In this document: positions 1-12,138 of the stretch, in pieces | How the letters are laid out: every line of letters starts with the position of its first letter | Position numbering within the stretch: the stretch's first letter is position 1 | Assembly: GCA_003184365.1 (NCBI GenBank) | Contig: NKYR01000185.1 | Location: 1 to 56,727 of the forward strand | DNA length: 56,727 nucleotides | Source: Evernia prunastri | Lineage: Eukaryota > Ascomycota > Lecanoromycetes > Lecanorales > Parmeliaceae | Direction of reading: 5' to 3' | The notes under the pieces: model-generated | The model's database searches: none | What the model was told of the DNA's origin: nothing | What the model saw: only the letters and a program-made list of their open reading frames with translations | Program-made: the position numbers and the translations under genes

Positions 1-175
1 GAACCCAGGGCCGCACAACGCTGTTGCCAAGTCAAAGCGGCCCCGCCGTCTCCGAAATCTCCGGGGTCTCGCCACTATTTTTATCCTTCGCCACTATTTT
101 TATCCTTTCTGCTCGCAGACGACTCGCAGGCCAATCTACAGCGCTGGGGCATCGCTTGCCTGAGGGGGGGGGTAG
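1..175 (+). mobile_element. 3' internal end of an LTR retrotransposon, continuing left of the window
   Basis: This stretch has normal GC content and runs directly into the LTR at 176. A purine-rich tract (TGAGGGGGGGGTAG, about 162-175) sits immediately before the LTR, where a polypurine primer for plus-strand synthesis belongs. A 19-bp unit beginning TCGCCACTATTTTT is repeated twice in tandem at about 72-109. No RIP damage is visible, so this copy is young or escaped RIP. The superfamily cannot be set from 175 bp. Confidence 0.65.
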
Positions 176-398
176 TGTTACGGACGTACCCTAGGTGTCA
201 GGCACATAGGGAGTGTTTATGGCTATGTGTCTAGCACATAGAGTGTTTATTGGTTATTGACACATTCCCATTGACACATAGGCTAGCGGGGATTCTTCCT
301 AGTATTTAAGCGCTCTTCTTCTGTACATATTTCCTCCTTATCTAGTTGTCTTATTCAATTTACCCCCATTAGACTTGACTCTGGGCACGGTTCTGACA
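176..398 (+). repeat. LTR copy A (223 bp), intact
   Basis: The LTR starts TGTTACGGACG and ends GGTTCTGACA, giving the canonical TG...CA termini. It carries an internal short repeat (CTATGTGTCTAGCACATAG region) and a TATTTAAG box at about 301-308 that could be the promoter. By eye it is base-for-base the reverse complement of 21790-22012. It is preceded by a polypurine tract and so is a 3' LTR. The flank to its right is RIP-mutated DNA, so the element inserted into, or is joined to, already decayed sequence. Confidence 0.85.
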
Positions 399-3300
399 AA
401 TTTATTCAGATATTCGAAAAGAATATCATTTATATATTATTGATAAGTAATCAAATCGTTTATTAATTCGAAGAAGAGTATTTAATATTTATAAATTTTT
501 AAAGAAATAACGAAAATAATGAAACTTTTATTATTTAAGTTTATACGTAACTTATTAAATATAGTAATAATATTAAGTCGTATAAAATATTTATAGCTCT
601 AAATAAGTTTTAAAACTTCGTTTATTAATAAAATAAAATAGCGATTTTTTTTAATAATAATATTAAATCGTCGATAATCGACGTAAAATCGAAGTTTTTT
701 ATTTGACTTTTCGACGAAGAGTATAAAATATATAAATAATACTTAATTAAATATAATGAAATTTTTCTTCAAATTCTCGTTTAAATATTTTTTTATTTAC
801 TTTAATTTATATGCGAATAAAGAGTAAATTTGATTGCGAGATAACTTATTTCTAATCTTCTCGTTAACGAGTTTTATCTTATAATTATAAAAACGATAAG
901 ATAATAGTTTATTCGTCTTAAATCTATTAAATACGTCGACGAAGTTATAATATTTAATAGATAGCTTTTTCTTAACTTGCTTCGAGATAAGAATCTTAAT
1001 ATCGTTAATCTAAATATTCGATATTAATAACGTCGCTTTCGATATTATAGATAAATCGTTAAAATTATAGACGAAGTTTAGACGAAAGAGATTATCGTAG
1101 TATTATTTAAACTTAATATTTGAATCGTACGAATAACGTTTATTACGTGAATATATCTTCGTCGAGCGCGATATAAGCGTAATAAATTTATTTAAAATTA
1201 TTATTAATGTAAATAACTTATAATTTTTTTTTGCGCGTAAGATTATAATATATCGAAGTAGCGATCTCGCATATATTTAGAATAACGTTATTATTATTCG
1301 AAGAGAAATTAATATTCAAATTATTTTTTATTATTATCGAAAAAGAAGATAAGATGAAAAGTAATAATATAATAGAACGAGAATTTGCGATAGAGATAGA
1401 TCGATACGCGAAGTCACGTACGTTCGCAGTAAAGTTGAAAATCAATATACGCTTCGACGAATTCTCGAATATAGCGTTTTTTGACGATTTAAATTTATTC
1501 AAATTATTTGCATATAATAGAAAGATAAGATTTTTTAATAACGAGATTTTATAATCGTTATAACTATATCGTTTTAATACGAAGAGAATCTTATTTATCA
1601 GCATATCTAATAGTATATTATATTTATTTATTCAAAATTTACTTAATATAGTATTATAATTGTCTAATAAAGTAATAAGTCTTAAATAAGTGTTTTTTTT
1701 ATAATTCGCAACGCTCAAATTCGATAGAAGATAATAAATTATAGAATTCTTAAACAATTTGTCGTTATAATCTTTTAGAGATTTTAATATGATTAGTGAA
1801 AGAAATTATAATTATAACTTCTCGTAAATTCGTGAAATTAAGATCGTATTAATTATTATATAGACTTTAGTGCAGTCGAAATTAATAAGAGAGTTATAAA
1901 ATTGTATAATCTTTTTCTGAGATAATAGAATAATCGATATTTTGAATAATTTGCGCGTTAAACGATTATTTGAAATTTTCGTTAAACACACTTTTAAAGT
2001 ATCTCTTATCGTAATTTTGAAAGAGATTATTCTTTTTTCAAATCGAAAAACGAGTTATAAATATCGTTCTCTGCGTTCTTTTCGTTTATTATAAACTTAT
2101 TAATTTTAATCTCGTAGTAGATCTTTTTATTCGCGTTATCTAAATTCTTAAGAATATAATTCTTACGAAGATAATTTGATTTTTTATAATTAAAGTATAT
2201 AAAGATCTTAGAATTAAAGTTTGCTTTGATATTCGCTTTGACGATAATTATCTAAGTTTCGATAATCGATATAACGCGAGTTATATATGAAATAATAATA
2301 GATTTATAAATAGAGATAATCTTTATAATAAAGATCTTAAAGATTACTTACTATTAAATATTTAGTTCGCTCGAAATTATTTACTTCTCGTAGATAATTC
2401 TTAACTTCTTTAATAATAATAAAGTTATTAATATAACTTATAATGCGTTATGTCTTTTAAAACTTCTTGCGAACTTTACATTTTATATTATATAATTTAA
2501 TCGACTCGTTATAATCGCAAATCTCGATTCAATAAACGAATTCAATATAGAATTTTATAAACGATTTAATACTTTATTCGAGAGCTCTATATTCGCGTAT
2601 AACATTACGCTTTCTATTAGAATTCTTATAGATATCGATTAAGTCGTTTATAATTTCGCTGCAAGAGATGTAAAAATTCGTATAATTGCGAGTTCTTCGC
2701 GTTATTATTTACTTATTTATCTTATCGTTAATATATAAATATATATAGATAAGTTAAGACTTAGCAGTAGAAAATTAGTCTTTAATAATATTTAATTTCT
2801 CTTTTATTTTGACGAATTAGTTCTCTTATAAAGAATTAATGTCGTTAATAAATATAGAAGAATCAAAAAGTTTAGTGAATTTAACGATTTTCTACTATTT
2901 TAAAGAAGAAGTCTTATCGTCGTTCGCGTCGCTTTTATTCTTTTAATTAACGATTATCTAAATTATCTTCTTTTTATCAAGTCGAATATAAAGTAAATAT
3001 ATTTTATTATTTTTTTATTAAAACTAAGCGACTTTCTTTTAAAAACTCTTGATAAAATTAATAACGTCGATTAAATCGTTTTAAGTCTTCTGATCGATAG
3101 TAACGAAGTTTTTATATTAATTGACGATCTCGAGAAATTAATTACGTTAAAAGCGCAGATTATTAATATAGCGTATAACAGCGTTAAAATCGTTCTTAAT
3201 TAATGACTAAAGTTATTCTACGTTGATTATAAAATTTGAATTTTTTATATAATACGTTTATTTAGTAGCGTCGTCTGCTAATCTAGAATAACGACGAGAT

Positions 3301-4350
3301 CTCGTTTTTTTATTAATTAGCTTGAGATACTTCGTGCGATTGAAATTAGTTATAATAATAATTAGAAAAAATAATAAATATTTCGAAATATATAGTAGTA
3401 AGAATAATATGTGAGACGGAGAGACTCTCTCTAAGCGATGAAATAATTTGATTAATTTCGATATTAAAGAATAAGAATAATAATAAAAAAGATAATAAGA
3501 AAGAAAAGAAGAATAAAGAATTATTTAAGTACTTCGTATTATATAATGTTAAGCGATTATATTTAGAAGAAGATTCTTTATCGTTCTCTTACGTTATTTA
3601 TCTATTTCCTTTTTAATAAAGAAATTCGCTTTATTCTTTATCTATTATAAAGAAGTATATATAACTCGATCGTTTACTATTCGATTATAAAATCGTAAAG
3701 AATATAATAAATTGACCTAAGGTTTTTTCGACTGATTAGAACTTCGCAGAGAATTAAAAGAATAATAACGAACTTTTTATAAATAAATTTAACGAAGATA
3801 ATAGTCTTGAGAGCGATATAGTAAGATAAATTATTATTCGATTAGAATATCGTGAAGAATCTAGATATCTCTAATGATATTCTTTTGAACGATATAGTCG
3901 AAATTAATTTGAATTAAAGATTGTTAAAGAAATAAATATTGTTTATCTGAATTTTTTTTTTAAAAATTATAACGATTTTTTCGAATTCGCTAGTCGTACG
4001 AATAATCTTTATACTTACTTTATACTCTAATATAATTACGAGTAATCTTAATACTTACTTTATCTCTCTAACTAATTATAAAATAATCGTCTATTTCGAT
4101 ATAAGCTCTTCGAAATTCGATTATTTATTTAATAAACTAACTTAGAATATCGAGTCTCATTCAATTAAGAAGTCTCGAATGATTTTTATCTCGTCTGATA
4201 AGCTGACTTAAAGATACGATATCTTAATAGTTCTATCTTGATCGCTGCTGTAGTAGTCTTAAGTTTAATATCTTAATAAAGTCTTTATTTGCGAATTATT
4301 TGAATTCGTTAGTAGTATCGAATGAAATAAGTGAAGTGAGCTAATTGTAG
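399..4350 (-). mobile_element. RIP-degraded minus-strand LTR retrotransposon body with gag remnant
   Basis: Read leftward from the LTR at 4351-4543, the minus strand between about 3350 and 2300 gives stop-interrupted text resembling a retrotransposon gag capsid. A WxxW-type start region with IKEKLN lies near 2810-2870, and IREYRALE near 2578-2602 is followed by a FYxEF-type stretch. These match the pattern of fungal Gypsy gag (capsid domain) in order and spacing. No pol motif was recognised in 399-2250; minus-strand text near 1218-1604 stays open for 128 codons but is unidentified. The element is probably truncated at 399 by the junction with LTR copy A. Confidence 0.5.
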
Positions 4351-4543
4351 TGTCAAAATCGATATAGATATGAGATTAATGTAGATGTATTGACTAAGAC
4401 AACTAGCTAAGAAGCGAATATCTATATGATAAGAAACTGATATGTAGGAGAAGGTCTCTGCCAAGACTCGCTAAGTTCTATGAGTCAAACAAAGGAGAAA
4501 GATGCTGAAAGGTCCTGATAGAGACCAGGGTACGGTCGTAACA
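4351..4543 (-). repeat. LTR copy B, decayed relative of copies A and C
   Basis: On the plus strand this runs from TGTCAAAATCG to GTCGTAACA and aligns over its whole length with copy C. Shared blocks are TAAGACAACTAG near 4397-4410 and GGGTACGGTCGTAACA at its end (copy C has GGGTACGTCCGTAACA). It has both point changes and small deletions (193 versus 223 bp). It acts as the 5' LTR of the minus-strand gag-bearing remnant to its left. The first bases outside the LTR (ATTATT) are the same as those beside copy C. Confidence 0.65.
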
Positions 4544-5848
4544 ATTATTATTTATTTCGAATAATATCGAGCTTATTATACGATTACGTCTTTCTTTTAT
4601 TTTTTATTTCAATTTTCTTAATAATAAATAAAAAGAGATATTAAAATAAAAGAATAAAAAAAAATTGTTAAGTTTATTTTTATTCGAAGATAAGAAAAAA
4701 ATAAATCGAAGTTTATAAAAGATTCTAAATATTCGAACGAAAGATAATTATATTTATTAATATTGATAGCATTAAAAGACGATAGCGTTTTAGCTACGTG
4801 TTAAGTTATCGATACGTTAATTAATAATTACGTTCTCGCGAATAAAATATTCACGAAATATTTTAATTATAATGAAAAAGATTAATTAATATATTTTAAT
4901 TCGCGAAAGATAATAGATATAAAAGTTAATAAGATCTTTTTAATTTTTAAGAAAAAGGTTTTTACGAGCGAATATTATATATCGAGATTTTACGTATTTA
5001 TCGCTTATCGTATAAAATTAATTTTCTCGAAAAATAAGCGATTTAAAATAACGAAACAAATTACGATTATTTCTTTATTTTAGAAATATAAGTTTTAATT
5101 AAATTATCTAAATTATAAGTTTATATTAAGATTTATATTACTTCTAATATTTGAAAGAAGTTCGAAAATATATAAATTTTTAATATCGATAAGAAATATA
5201 AATGCGAATTTTAATAAGTCGTTTAAATTATTATAATAATTCGTGATAATTAATTAAAAGAAATGTTATAAATTTTATTACGACGATTATTTAACGCGAT
5301 ATTATAAATAGATTAAGATTATATAACTATCTAAGAGACATCTCTATTATAATGTATTATTAAGCGATAGATTACTCGACGTACGAATGTAAAAAGTTTT
5401 TTTCTATCTTTTCTTACGATTATATATTTAAAAGTCTTATATATAATTTATTTTATACTTTAATTAACGCTTAATTAAGATAATACTAAAAACTTTTACG
5501 AATAAATTTAATATCGTTTCGCTTAACGTTAGATTAATATTTAAATTTAATAAGTTAAGATATATATATAATATATTATAGCGATATAAAGTAAATATTT
5601 TATTAATTTAGAAGTTCGAAATAATAAGAGAGATATAAATTTACTTTTAGAAGACTTTTTTATTAATATTAATTGTGATTTACTACGTTAACGACTTAAA
5701 TCGAGACGAAATAAATCGTAATATTGTTATTATTATTAGTAATAAGATAATAATATAATAAATAAATAACGAATAAGATTATAAAATCTTTTACAATAAA
5801 GATGAATATCTATTAATTTATAGAATAATAAGTCGTAATTAGTCGATT

Positions 5849-6277
5849 ATTAGTATATATAAAAACATAAGATAGAACTAAGCTAAAATATCTTAAATTT
5901 GTATGTGCAGTTAATGTAAATCTTTATCTGATTACGCTTTTAGATATCGCGTGCTTAGTCAGCCCGCTAGATCTCCCGAGCGCCTCCTCATTAAAACTTT
6001 GATATATTCTTCTTACAACTTAAATAACTTTTAATTTTTCTATCAAATTTTGAATATTTCTTTTTTTCAAACATAAAGATATATATACGCTATTCAGAGA
6101 ATCAAGTTTTCATAAAATCGATATTATATTTATTGATAAATACTAATTTGAAGGTTTTTCACCTCTGAGAGACCCCGAACCTTTCTTTCTTCGAGATGCG
6201 TGACCTCGAAATCTACCCCCGAAATCCTCAAAACACATCACGAATTAAATTCGTGGATCTATACTTGTAATTATATA
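5849..6277 (+). repeat. 0.4 kb dispersed repeat, copy 1
   Basis: This aligns with 7314-7720 in the same orientation. Shared landmarks, in order, are TTAGTATATATA at the start, TATGTGCAG, ATTACGCTTTTAG, CGCGTGCT.AGTCAGC, CACCTCTGA.AGACC, and CACGAAT...ATTCGT near the end. The last landmark forms a small palindrome (6239-6255). The GC-rich middle is better preserved than its surroundings. No coding frame is visible. It could be a solo LTR or a non-autonomous element. Confidence 0.8.
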
Positions 6278-7313
6278 TATCTATATCTTTATAAAGAATA
6301 AAAAAAGATTTTTTTAATTTAAATAAATTAATAAAAAATTAAAGATATTTTCGCTAAATATTTTATATAACGTAATAAAAAACGATTAAAACTTAATATT
6401 AAAGTTTACTACTAAACTTATTGAAATAAAAAAAACGACGATTTAATAAAAGATAAGATTTATACAACTTTTTAAGCGCTTAAAAGAAAATACTTATTAT
6501 TTAATAAACGAATAAAGATATAATTATTTCAATAATAAATCGTTTATCTTCTTTAAAGAAAAATCTAAATATATTATATTTTAAATAAATCGTATCTACG
6601 TTTAAAATAATCAATTTAAAGTTTCAAAAAAATAAAGTATTAAATTAAGTAAATTGTTAATAGATTAAGAGATAATTATAGCGATTTTATATTTCGATAG
6701 AACGTCGAATAGAAATTCTAAACGATAGCGTTTTAATTCGCTATTATTTAAAAGATTTAAAATAAAAAAAGTAACGCGAAAAGCGTTAAAGCTGGTTTTT
6801 TAAATTAATTTTCTAAAGAATTAAAATTTATATAAAATTATAATTTCGAATATAATAAAGAATTTAGTAGTAATCGATTATAAGATTAATTATAGATTTA
6901 AATACGTATTAAAAAAGAGATAAAAGAATTTGAAAAAGAAAAAACGATTAAAAAAGAAGAGAAATTAAGAGCTCGAAGAAAGATTAATTATAATTAACAC
7001 TTAGAAAGAGTATTTGACTAAGACGTATAATTATAATTATATCTATGATGCGATAACTAAATATCTTATATTTAATAAAAAGTTTAATAAGTAATTTTTT
7101 AATAGAATAAAGACTTTTAATAATATTAAACTTAAATTTTTAATTAATTAATAAAAAAATTATACTTGAAATCTACGAATATAATAAAGATAGTCGAGAC
7201 GTATTATAGAGATTTATATATAATAAAGTTTTTTAAAGACGCGACGCGATAAGAGATTTTAAAAAGCTTAACGAATAAGATATTTTCGAGAATAATTATA
7301 AAGTTATTTATAT

Positions 7314-7720
7314 TTATTAGTATATATAATACAATAAGATAGGGCTGAGCTAGAAAACCTTGAATTTATATGTGCAGCCAATCAAAAAATCGAGGTTATT
7401 ACGCTTTTAGGCAACGCGTGCTGAGTCAGCTCGCTAGGCCTTTCGAGCTTAAGAACATCAAAATTTGGCTGTGATCTTTTTACAACTTGAATAACTTTTT
7501 AATTTTCTATTACTTTTTTATGTTTATTTTTTTAAATTGTAGAGACTACTATGCGCTATTAGAAAACTTAAGAATTCCCAAAATCAATCTTATAATTATT
7601 GATACATACTAAATTGAAAGTATTGCACCTCTGAAAGACCTCGGAACCACTGCCCCGAAATCAGCCCCTAAAATCCTTAGGATACTTTCACGAATACATT
7701 CGTAAGCCTATAATTATATT
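7314..7720 (+). repeat. 0.4 kb dispersed repeat, copy 2
   Basis: This is the less mutated of the two copies: where copy 1 reads CTAAGCTAAAATAT this one reads CTGAGCTAGAAAACC, the difference expected from C-to-T/G-to-A RIP in copy 1. Both copies lie in plus orientation about 1.46 kb apart. They could be the two LTRs of a small element or independent insertions into the LINE. Target duplications cannot be judged in such AT-rich flanks. Confidence 0.8.
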
Positions 7721-9277
7721 AATTAATAAGATAAAATTAACGTACGACTTTAAAAATTCGTTCGAAAACGATAATATTTTTTTAAAGTTTTATAAAATAT
7801 TGACGTCTCGCTTAAAGAAGACGTTAAGAGAAAAAAACGTATTTTCGTCTTTAATAACGAAGAGATTAATAGATTTTTATAATTATACATAAAAGATTAA
7901 TAAGCTTTTTATAAATTAAGTAGATAAATTATTAATAATAATTTTTAAGAATAAAGATTTAAAGATAAATATTAAGAATTATAGATCGCTATTTATAATA
8001 AATACGAATTATAAATTCTTTACGAATGTTCTAATGTAATATTCAATAAGAATTTTATATAAGATAATAATTTCGTAATAAGCGAGTTTTCTATTAAAAC
8101 GTCTAATTAACAATAATATTAAGATGATATAATATTTTATCGCTCGATATAAATCGAATATAAAGAAGATACGAGAGAAAGAAGATTTAACGTTACTCTT
8201 TTTAAATCAAAAAAAAGACGTATAATGAAATAAATTATAGATTTTTTAAAAAAGTATTTAGATCGATCGAGATTTTCGAGAATTTTATTCGATGAATTAA
8301 AATATTATATAATAATGTTTTTATTTGATTATATATTAACGAATCTATTAAAGAAAGAATCTCTATACTTTATAAAATAAGATAAAAGAATTCTCTTAGC
8401 TATATTTTCTTTATGGTCGTAATCGAAGCTTTAATTCGTTATATATTAATTAATATCGTAGTAAGCGAAATAATTATTAAGAGTCGAATAATTAAGTCTC
8501 TAATATATATAGATGACATAATAATAATAATACGAATTTAAAAATAAGCGAATATAATTATGCGAATATTAAATTTATATTATCACGTTATAAGAGTTCG
8601 AATTAATTAAGCAAAGTTATTTTTAATAAGAATAAAAAGTATATCGATTATTAATATCTTTAAAATAAAAGATATTTTCGAAGATAAAATTAATAATTAT
8701 TTAGATATATTAATAAAGATTAGAATTAAATAATCGCTTAAGAAATTTTAAGAAGTAATTTTAATAAAGATAAAAAATATCGTAAATATTTAATTAAAGT
8801 TTTATTTCTTTATTAAAAAAAGAGTGTTAATCGTAAACGCGTATCTAATATCGTTTTTAAAATATATATTAAAATTTCTAAAAATATCTTCGAATTTAAA
8901 AATTAAATTAAAAATCGAGTATTATCGTTTTATATAAAATAATAAAGTAAAAGATATAATAAAATTTTATACGTCTATTTTTTTCGAGATGGAGACGAAA
9001 TCGAAAGCATTAATCTTAAATTTATAATTAAAATTAATATAATATCTTAGATTATAAAATCGATAAAATATTCGAAAGTATTATTCGTTCTTCTCGCTAA
9101 AGATATTTTAATAATATATAATAAATCAATAAAAACGTATTATATTTTCGACGTTATTTCTAAGTTCTAAATATAGATCTTTATAAATTAATAAGATTAT
9201 TTATTAAAATCTCTATATTACGTATAATCAATATAAAAAAGAATTAAAAACTAAGATAGAATTATAATAGACAGCTG

Positions 9278-9339
9278 CTAGAGAAACATTTCTTTTTGCT
9301 ATATCGACATTCCTTTTTGCTGCAAAGACATTTCTCTCT
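9278..9339 (+). repeat. Arm 1 of a distant inverted repeat
   Basis: The stretch with two close ACATTTCTTTTTGCT-type units (CTATATCGACAT between them) is the reverse complement, with a few differences, of 19849-19912. Homology beyond about 65 bp fades. It marks two opposite-facing copies of one repeat family about 10.5 kb apart, on either side of the copia element. Confidence 0.65.
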
Positions 9340-12003
9340 ATTCTATATACATTTCAAAGAGAATTTATCGTATAAGACTATTACGAAGTCACGTGTTATG
9401 ACTGAATAGATCATTTATAATTTCTTAATAATTTTACAAAACGTAGAATAAATAGTTAAATAAGATCTCGTATCTTCAGGGCAGCTATGATTTAGTGATT
9501 AATATATATACTTACATTTCAAATCCAGCGAAGAAAATCGATTAATATAATTTATAGAGACTGTCGCGTAAATCGATCAAGTACTTAGAAATGCACTGTT
9601 TTAACAGACGCGTAGCTACTATATAAGACTCTTCGTTATACGCTATACTCTTCGTCACTCATTATAGTACTCGTCAGATCGATAGCTGCGTTCGCGGGGA
9701 AAAGTCTAAAAAAACTTTAGTTCACAACTTCTATCGGAGACCCGTCAGTCACCTCCCATTTTTTTGATTCTTTTGACTATATCTACTACTATAATCTACT
9801 ACTATAATCTACTAGTAGTTCTATTAGTAGCTCTACTAGTAGATTTATAGTAGAGCGAAGTGTAAAGCGAAGAATAGAGCGAAGGATAGAACGGAGAAGA
9901 AGACGAAGACGATTTATCTATTTGAAATGAAATTAGAAATTAACGACGACGATATCGATGATTGAGAGTTTCTCGTACGACGTCGAAGTCTCTTATAAAT
10001 ATATGAAACGTAGAATAAGACGTTATTAAGCGCTGAAAGATCTGCGTTATCGTCGTCGACGATCTAAGCGAATATCGCTTAATGATTTTTAAATCGATAT
10101 CTATATTTAAAAAAGTAAAAATAATAAAAAATATCGAATTCAAGATTTATTAGCAGATAGTATATTTCTTATTACAATTTGTTGAAAGCTAAATAACATT
10201 TCTCTTTATTTTAAAAAAATTTAATAGAATTTTTAGATATTAAATTATGAATTTTTTTTTGAGCGATATTCTCTATATATCGCGTATTAGACGACTAAAC
10301 TTATTAAAAGTATATCGTTATATAATTAACTAATAGATCTTTATACGAAAGAATATAACATAGTGAGATTTTATTTGATACTCGCAACTCAGCTCACTCT
10401 TATTAATTTATACTATCGAAGATATCTCAAATAATTTAAAAATATTATATTCGAGAATTAGTCAAATTAGAGTCTAATTTTTAGCGTTAATTTTTCTTAT
10501 CTATAGAAGTTTAGCTACTAAAATATCGTTTTATTATTTTATTATTAGACTAATTCTAAGTCTGATCGCTTATTTTTCTAAGATCTTAGTCGTCGCGATT
10601 ACTAAGTAAGAGATCTTACGTTAGCTATAATTATAGACGAGACTTCTACTATTAAATAAGAGTTCGTAGATATTCGTCGCTTAAGATTATACTTATTTTA
10701 ATGATTAAGCACTCGCTTTAACGAGTGTCTTAATAAATTCGACTTATACTTCTTCTTAAAATTATTTATCGTTTAGTCGTAAAAACGCTCGACGCGAGTT
10801 TTAAAGAGATTAGATTTAGAATAAAATTCGAAGTTATCGTAACGAGAAAACTCGAATATATCATTTTTATTAATATACTCGATATACTATTATCTGATAA
10901 GTTTATAAAATATCTTCTAAGTTTAAAGTCTTTTTTATTTGACTACGTCTTCTTTATTTATTTTCAATTTTTTTTATCGATTATATATATAATTATCAAA
11001 AGACTTCTATAGTAATTTATCGATTTTTAAATCTAATCGAATTCTTCGTTCTTTAAACTAAGAATCTTCTAATAATATTAACTAAATTATTTATTAGATA
11101 TAAAACTTTAATTATTAAAGTTTTTACATTAGTGAATAGCTTCTTCTGCAAGAAATATACGATTAATATTAAAATTTAAAATATAATTAGTATCGAAATC
11201 TAATGTTACTAAAGACTTTAAAGTCTTAATCGTAATACGCTTTAAAGTTAATATAGCTTTAATACGCTTTGCTGAAGACTTCGATATAACTAATATAACT
11301 ATATCGTCTATATCGTCTTCTTCTTACTCTCTTTTTTATTTTCTTTTTTCTTTTATTTTTTATTCTCTTTCTTATTCTCTTTTTCGTTTTCATATTTTTT
11401 TTCTCGCTTTTATACTTTAGATATTAAAGTCTTTTTAGTCGTATTACTTCGCTCGATCAAATATGTCTCTACTCGCTCGAATTACGACGAGATTCGTTAC
11501 GTAAATTTTTCGAATTTAAGCTTCGCACGAGTAAAAAGTTTATAAATATTTTAAAATCTATCTTTTGCGCGAGTAATGATTAATTTATATATCGTAAAAA
11601 GTAAATCAATAAATTATCGTAAATCTTTTATTTCGATAAAGAAATTTCGTATACAAAAGACGACTGACTTCTCGTATCGTTAATAAGAATATATATTATT
11701 AATCTAACTAATTTCAGCGACTTTCGCAATTCTCGCTTTTATTTTATAAATATATAATAGTTTAAATATCGTAATAAAGCTATTAATACAGTTCTTCGAC
11801 TCTTCGTTAATTATTATCTTATATTAATTTATTACTCGATATAAGATAAATGATATTATATAAGCAATAATATCGCGAAACGTCGATCGACGAGATTCTA
11901 TTAATATCGTCTATTTAGCGCTCTAAATATATTTGCTATGCTGAGTCTTAAGTAATTTTACGATACTCTTAATTATAATCTCGAGATCTTCTATTTAAGA
12001 TTA
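9340..12003. other. AT-rich DNA without recognised element
   Basis: No reading frame or family could be identified here. A less damaged island at about 9600-9760 has a TATATAAG box (about 9621-9628) followed by a pyrimidine-rich leader, which could be an LTR promoter. At 9780-9850 there are TCTACTACTATAA tandem units and a TCTACTAGTAGA palindrome. The minus strand around 11560-11330 would encode a Lys/Glu-rich, coiled-coil-like stretch that might be a transposase tail, but this is not certain. Confidence 0.4.
9478..9540 (+). other. Possible tRNA-derived (SINE-like) fragment
   Basis: GCAGCTATGATTTAGTGATT resembles the start and A box of a tRNA, and TTTCAAATCCAGCGAAG resembles a B box (GGTTCGAATCC) after RIP-type changes. 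The spacing between the boxes is about 14 nt shorter than in a real tRNA, and the acceptor stem does not close. It is therefore at most a decayed SINE head or pseudo-tRNA. Confidence 0.25.
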
Positions 12004-12138
12004 TGTTGAAATTGTAGAGTAGAAAATCGCCAAGGTCGACCTTGGCACCGCCCATAGGGCGGTTCTACATAGGTCGCCCTTTGTATTATAGCACTTCATA
12101 GTTAATACAACTAAGTATTCTATCACATAATTTTAACA
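12004..12138 (+). repeat. 5' LTR of the RIP-degraded copia element
   Basis: It begins TGTTGAAATTG and ends TTTTAACA. From TGGTTCTA-like sequence onward it matches the 3' LTR at 18119-18205; the shared text includes AGCACTTCATAG and AATACAACTAAGT. It holds two GC-rich palindromes absent from the 3' copy: GCCAAGGTCGACCTTGGC (12029-12046) and ACCGCCCATAGGGCGGT (12047-12063). Confidence 0.75.

Larger units (their letters stand above)
4544..9270 (+). mobile_element. RIP-degraded LINE (Tad-like) retrotransposon remnant
   Basis: The plus-strand frame containing 8500-8530 reads LIYIDDI, the reverse-transcriptase active-site box with its YxDD core. Upstream in the same frame (about 8410-8500) is FMVVIEALIRYI, the usual LINE stretch before the active site. 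Downstream (about 8570-8640) is VRIN-stop-AKLFLIRIKS, matching the LINE R-I-N-W-x-K-S motif with the Trp codon turned into a stop. Then NNYLDI sits where LINEs carry a YLG motif. The left limit is a guess; an endonuclease domain was not recognised. Two 0.4 kb repeats (5849, 7314) interrupt the region. The superfamily is fairly sure and the clade is inferred. Confidence 0.65.

Noticed and set aside
1218..1604. 128-codon minus-strand ORF in the AT-rich block
   Set aside because: As a live gene it is not credible: it is surrounded by RIP stops, has no promoter and uses the skewed AT/CG composition. It may be a leftover of the minus-strand element.
9778..9850. Possible CRISPR-like or satellite array (TCTACTACTATAA units)
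   Set aside because: There are only two or three short units without spacers; it is a simple-sequence stretch with a small palindrome. No CRISPR array or rRNA gene was seen anywhere in the window.
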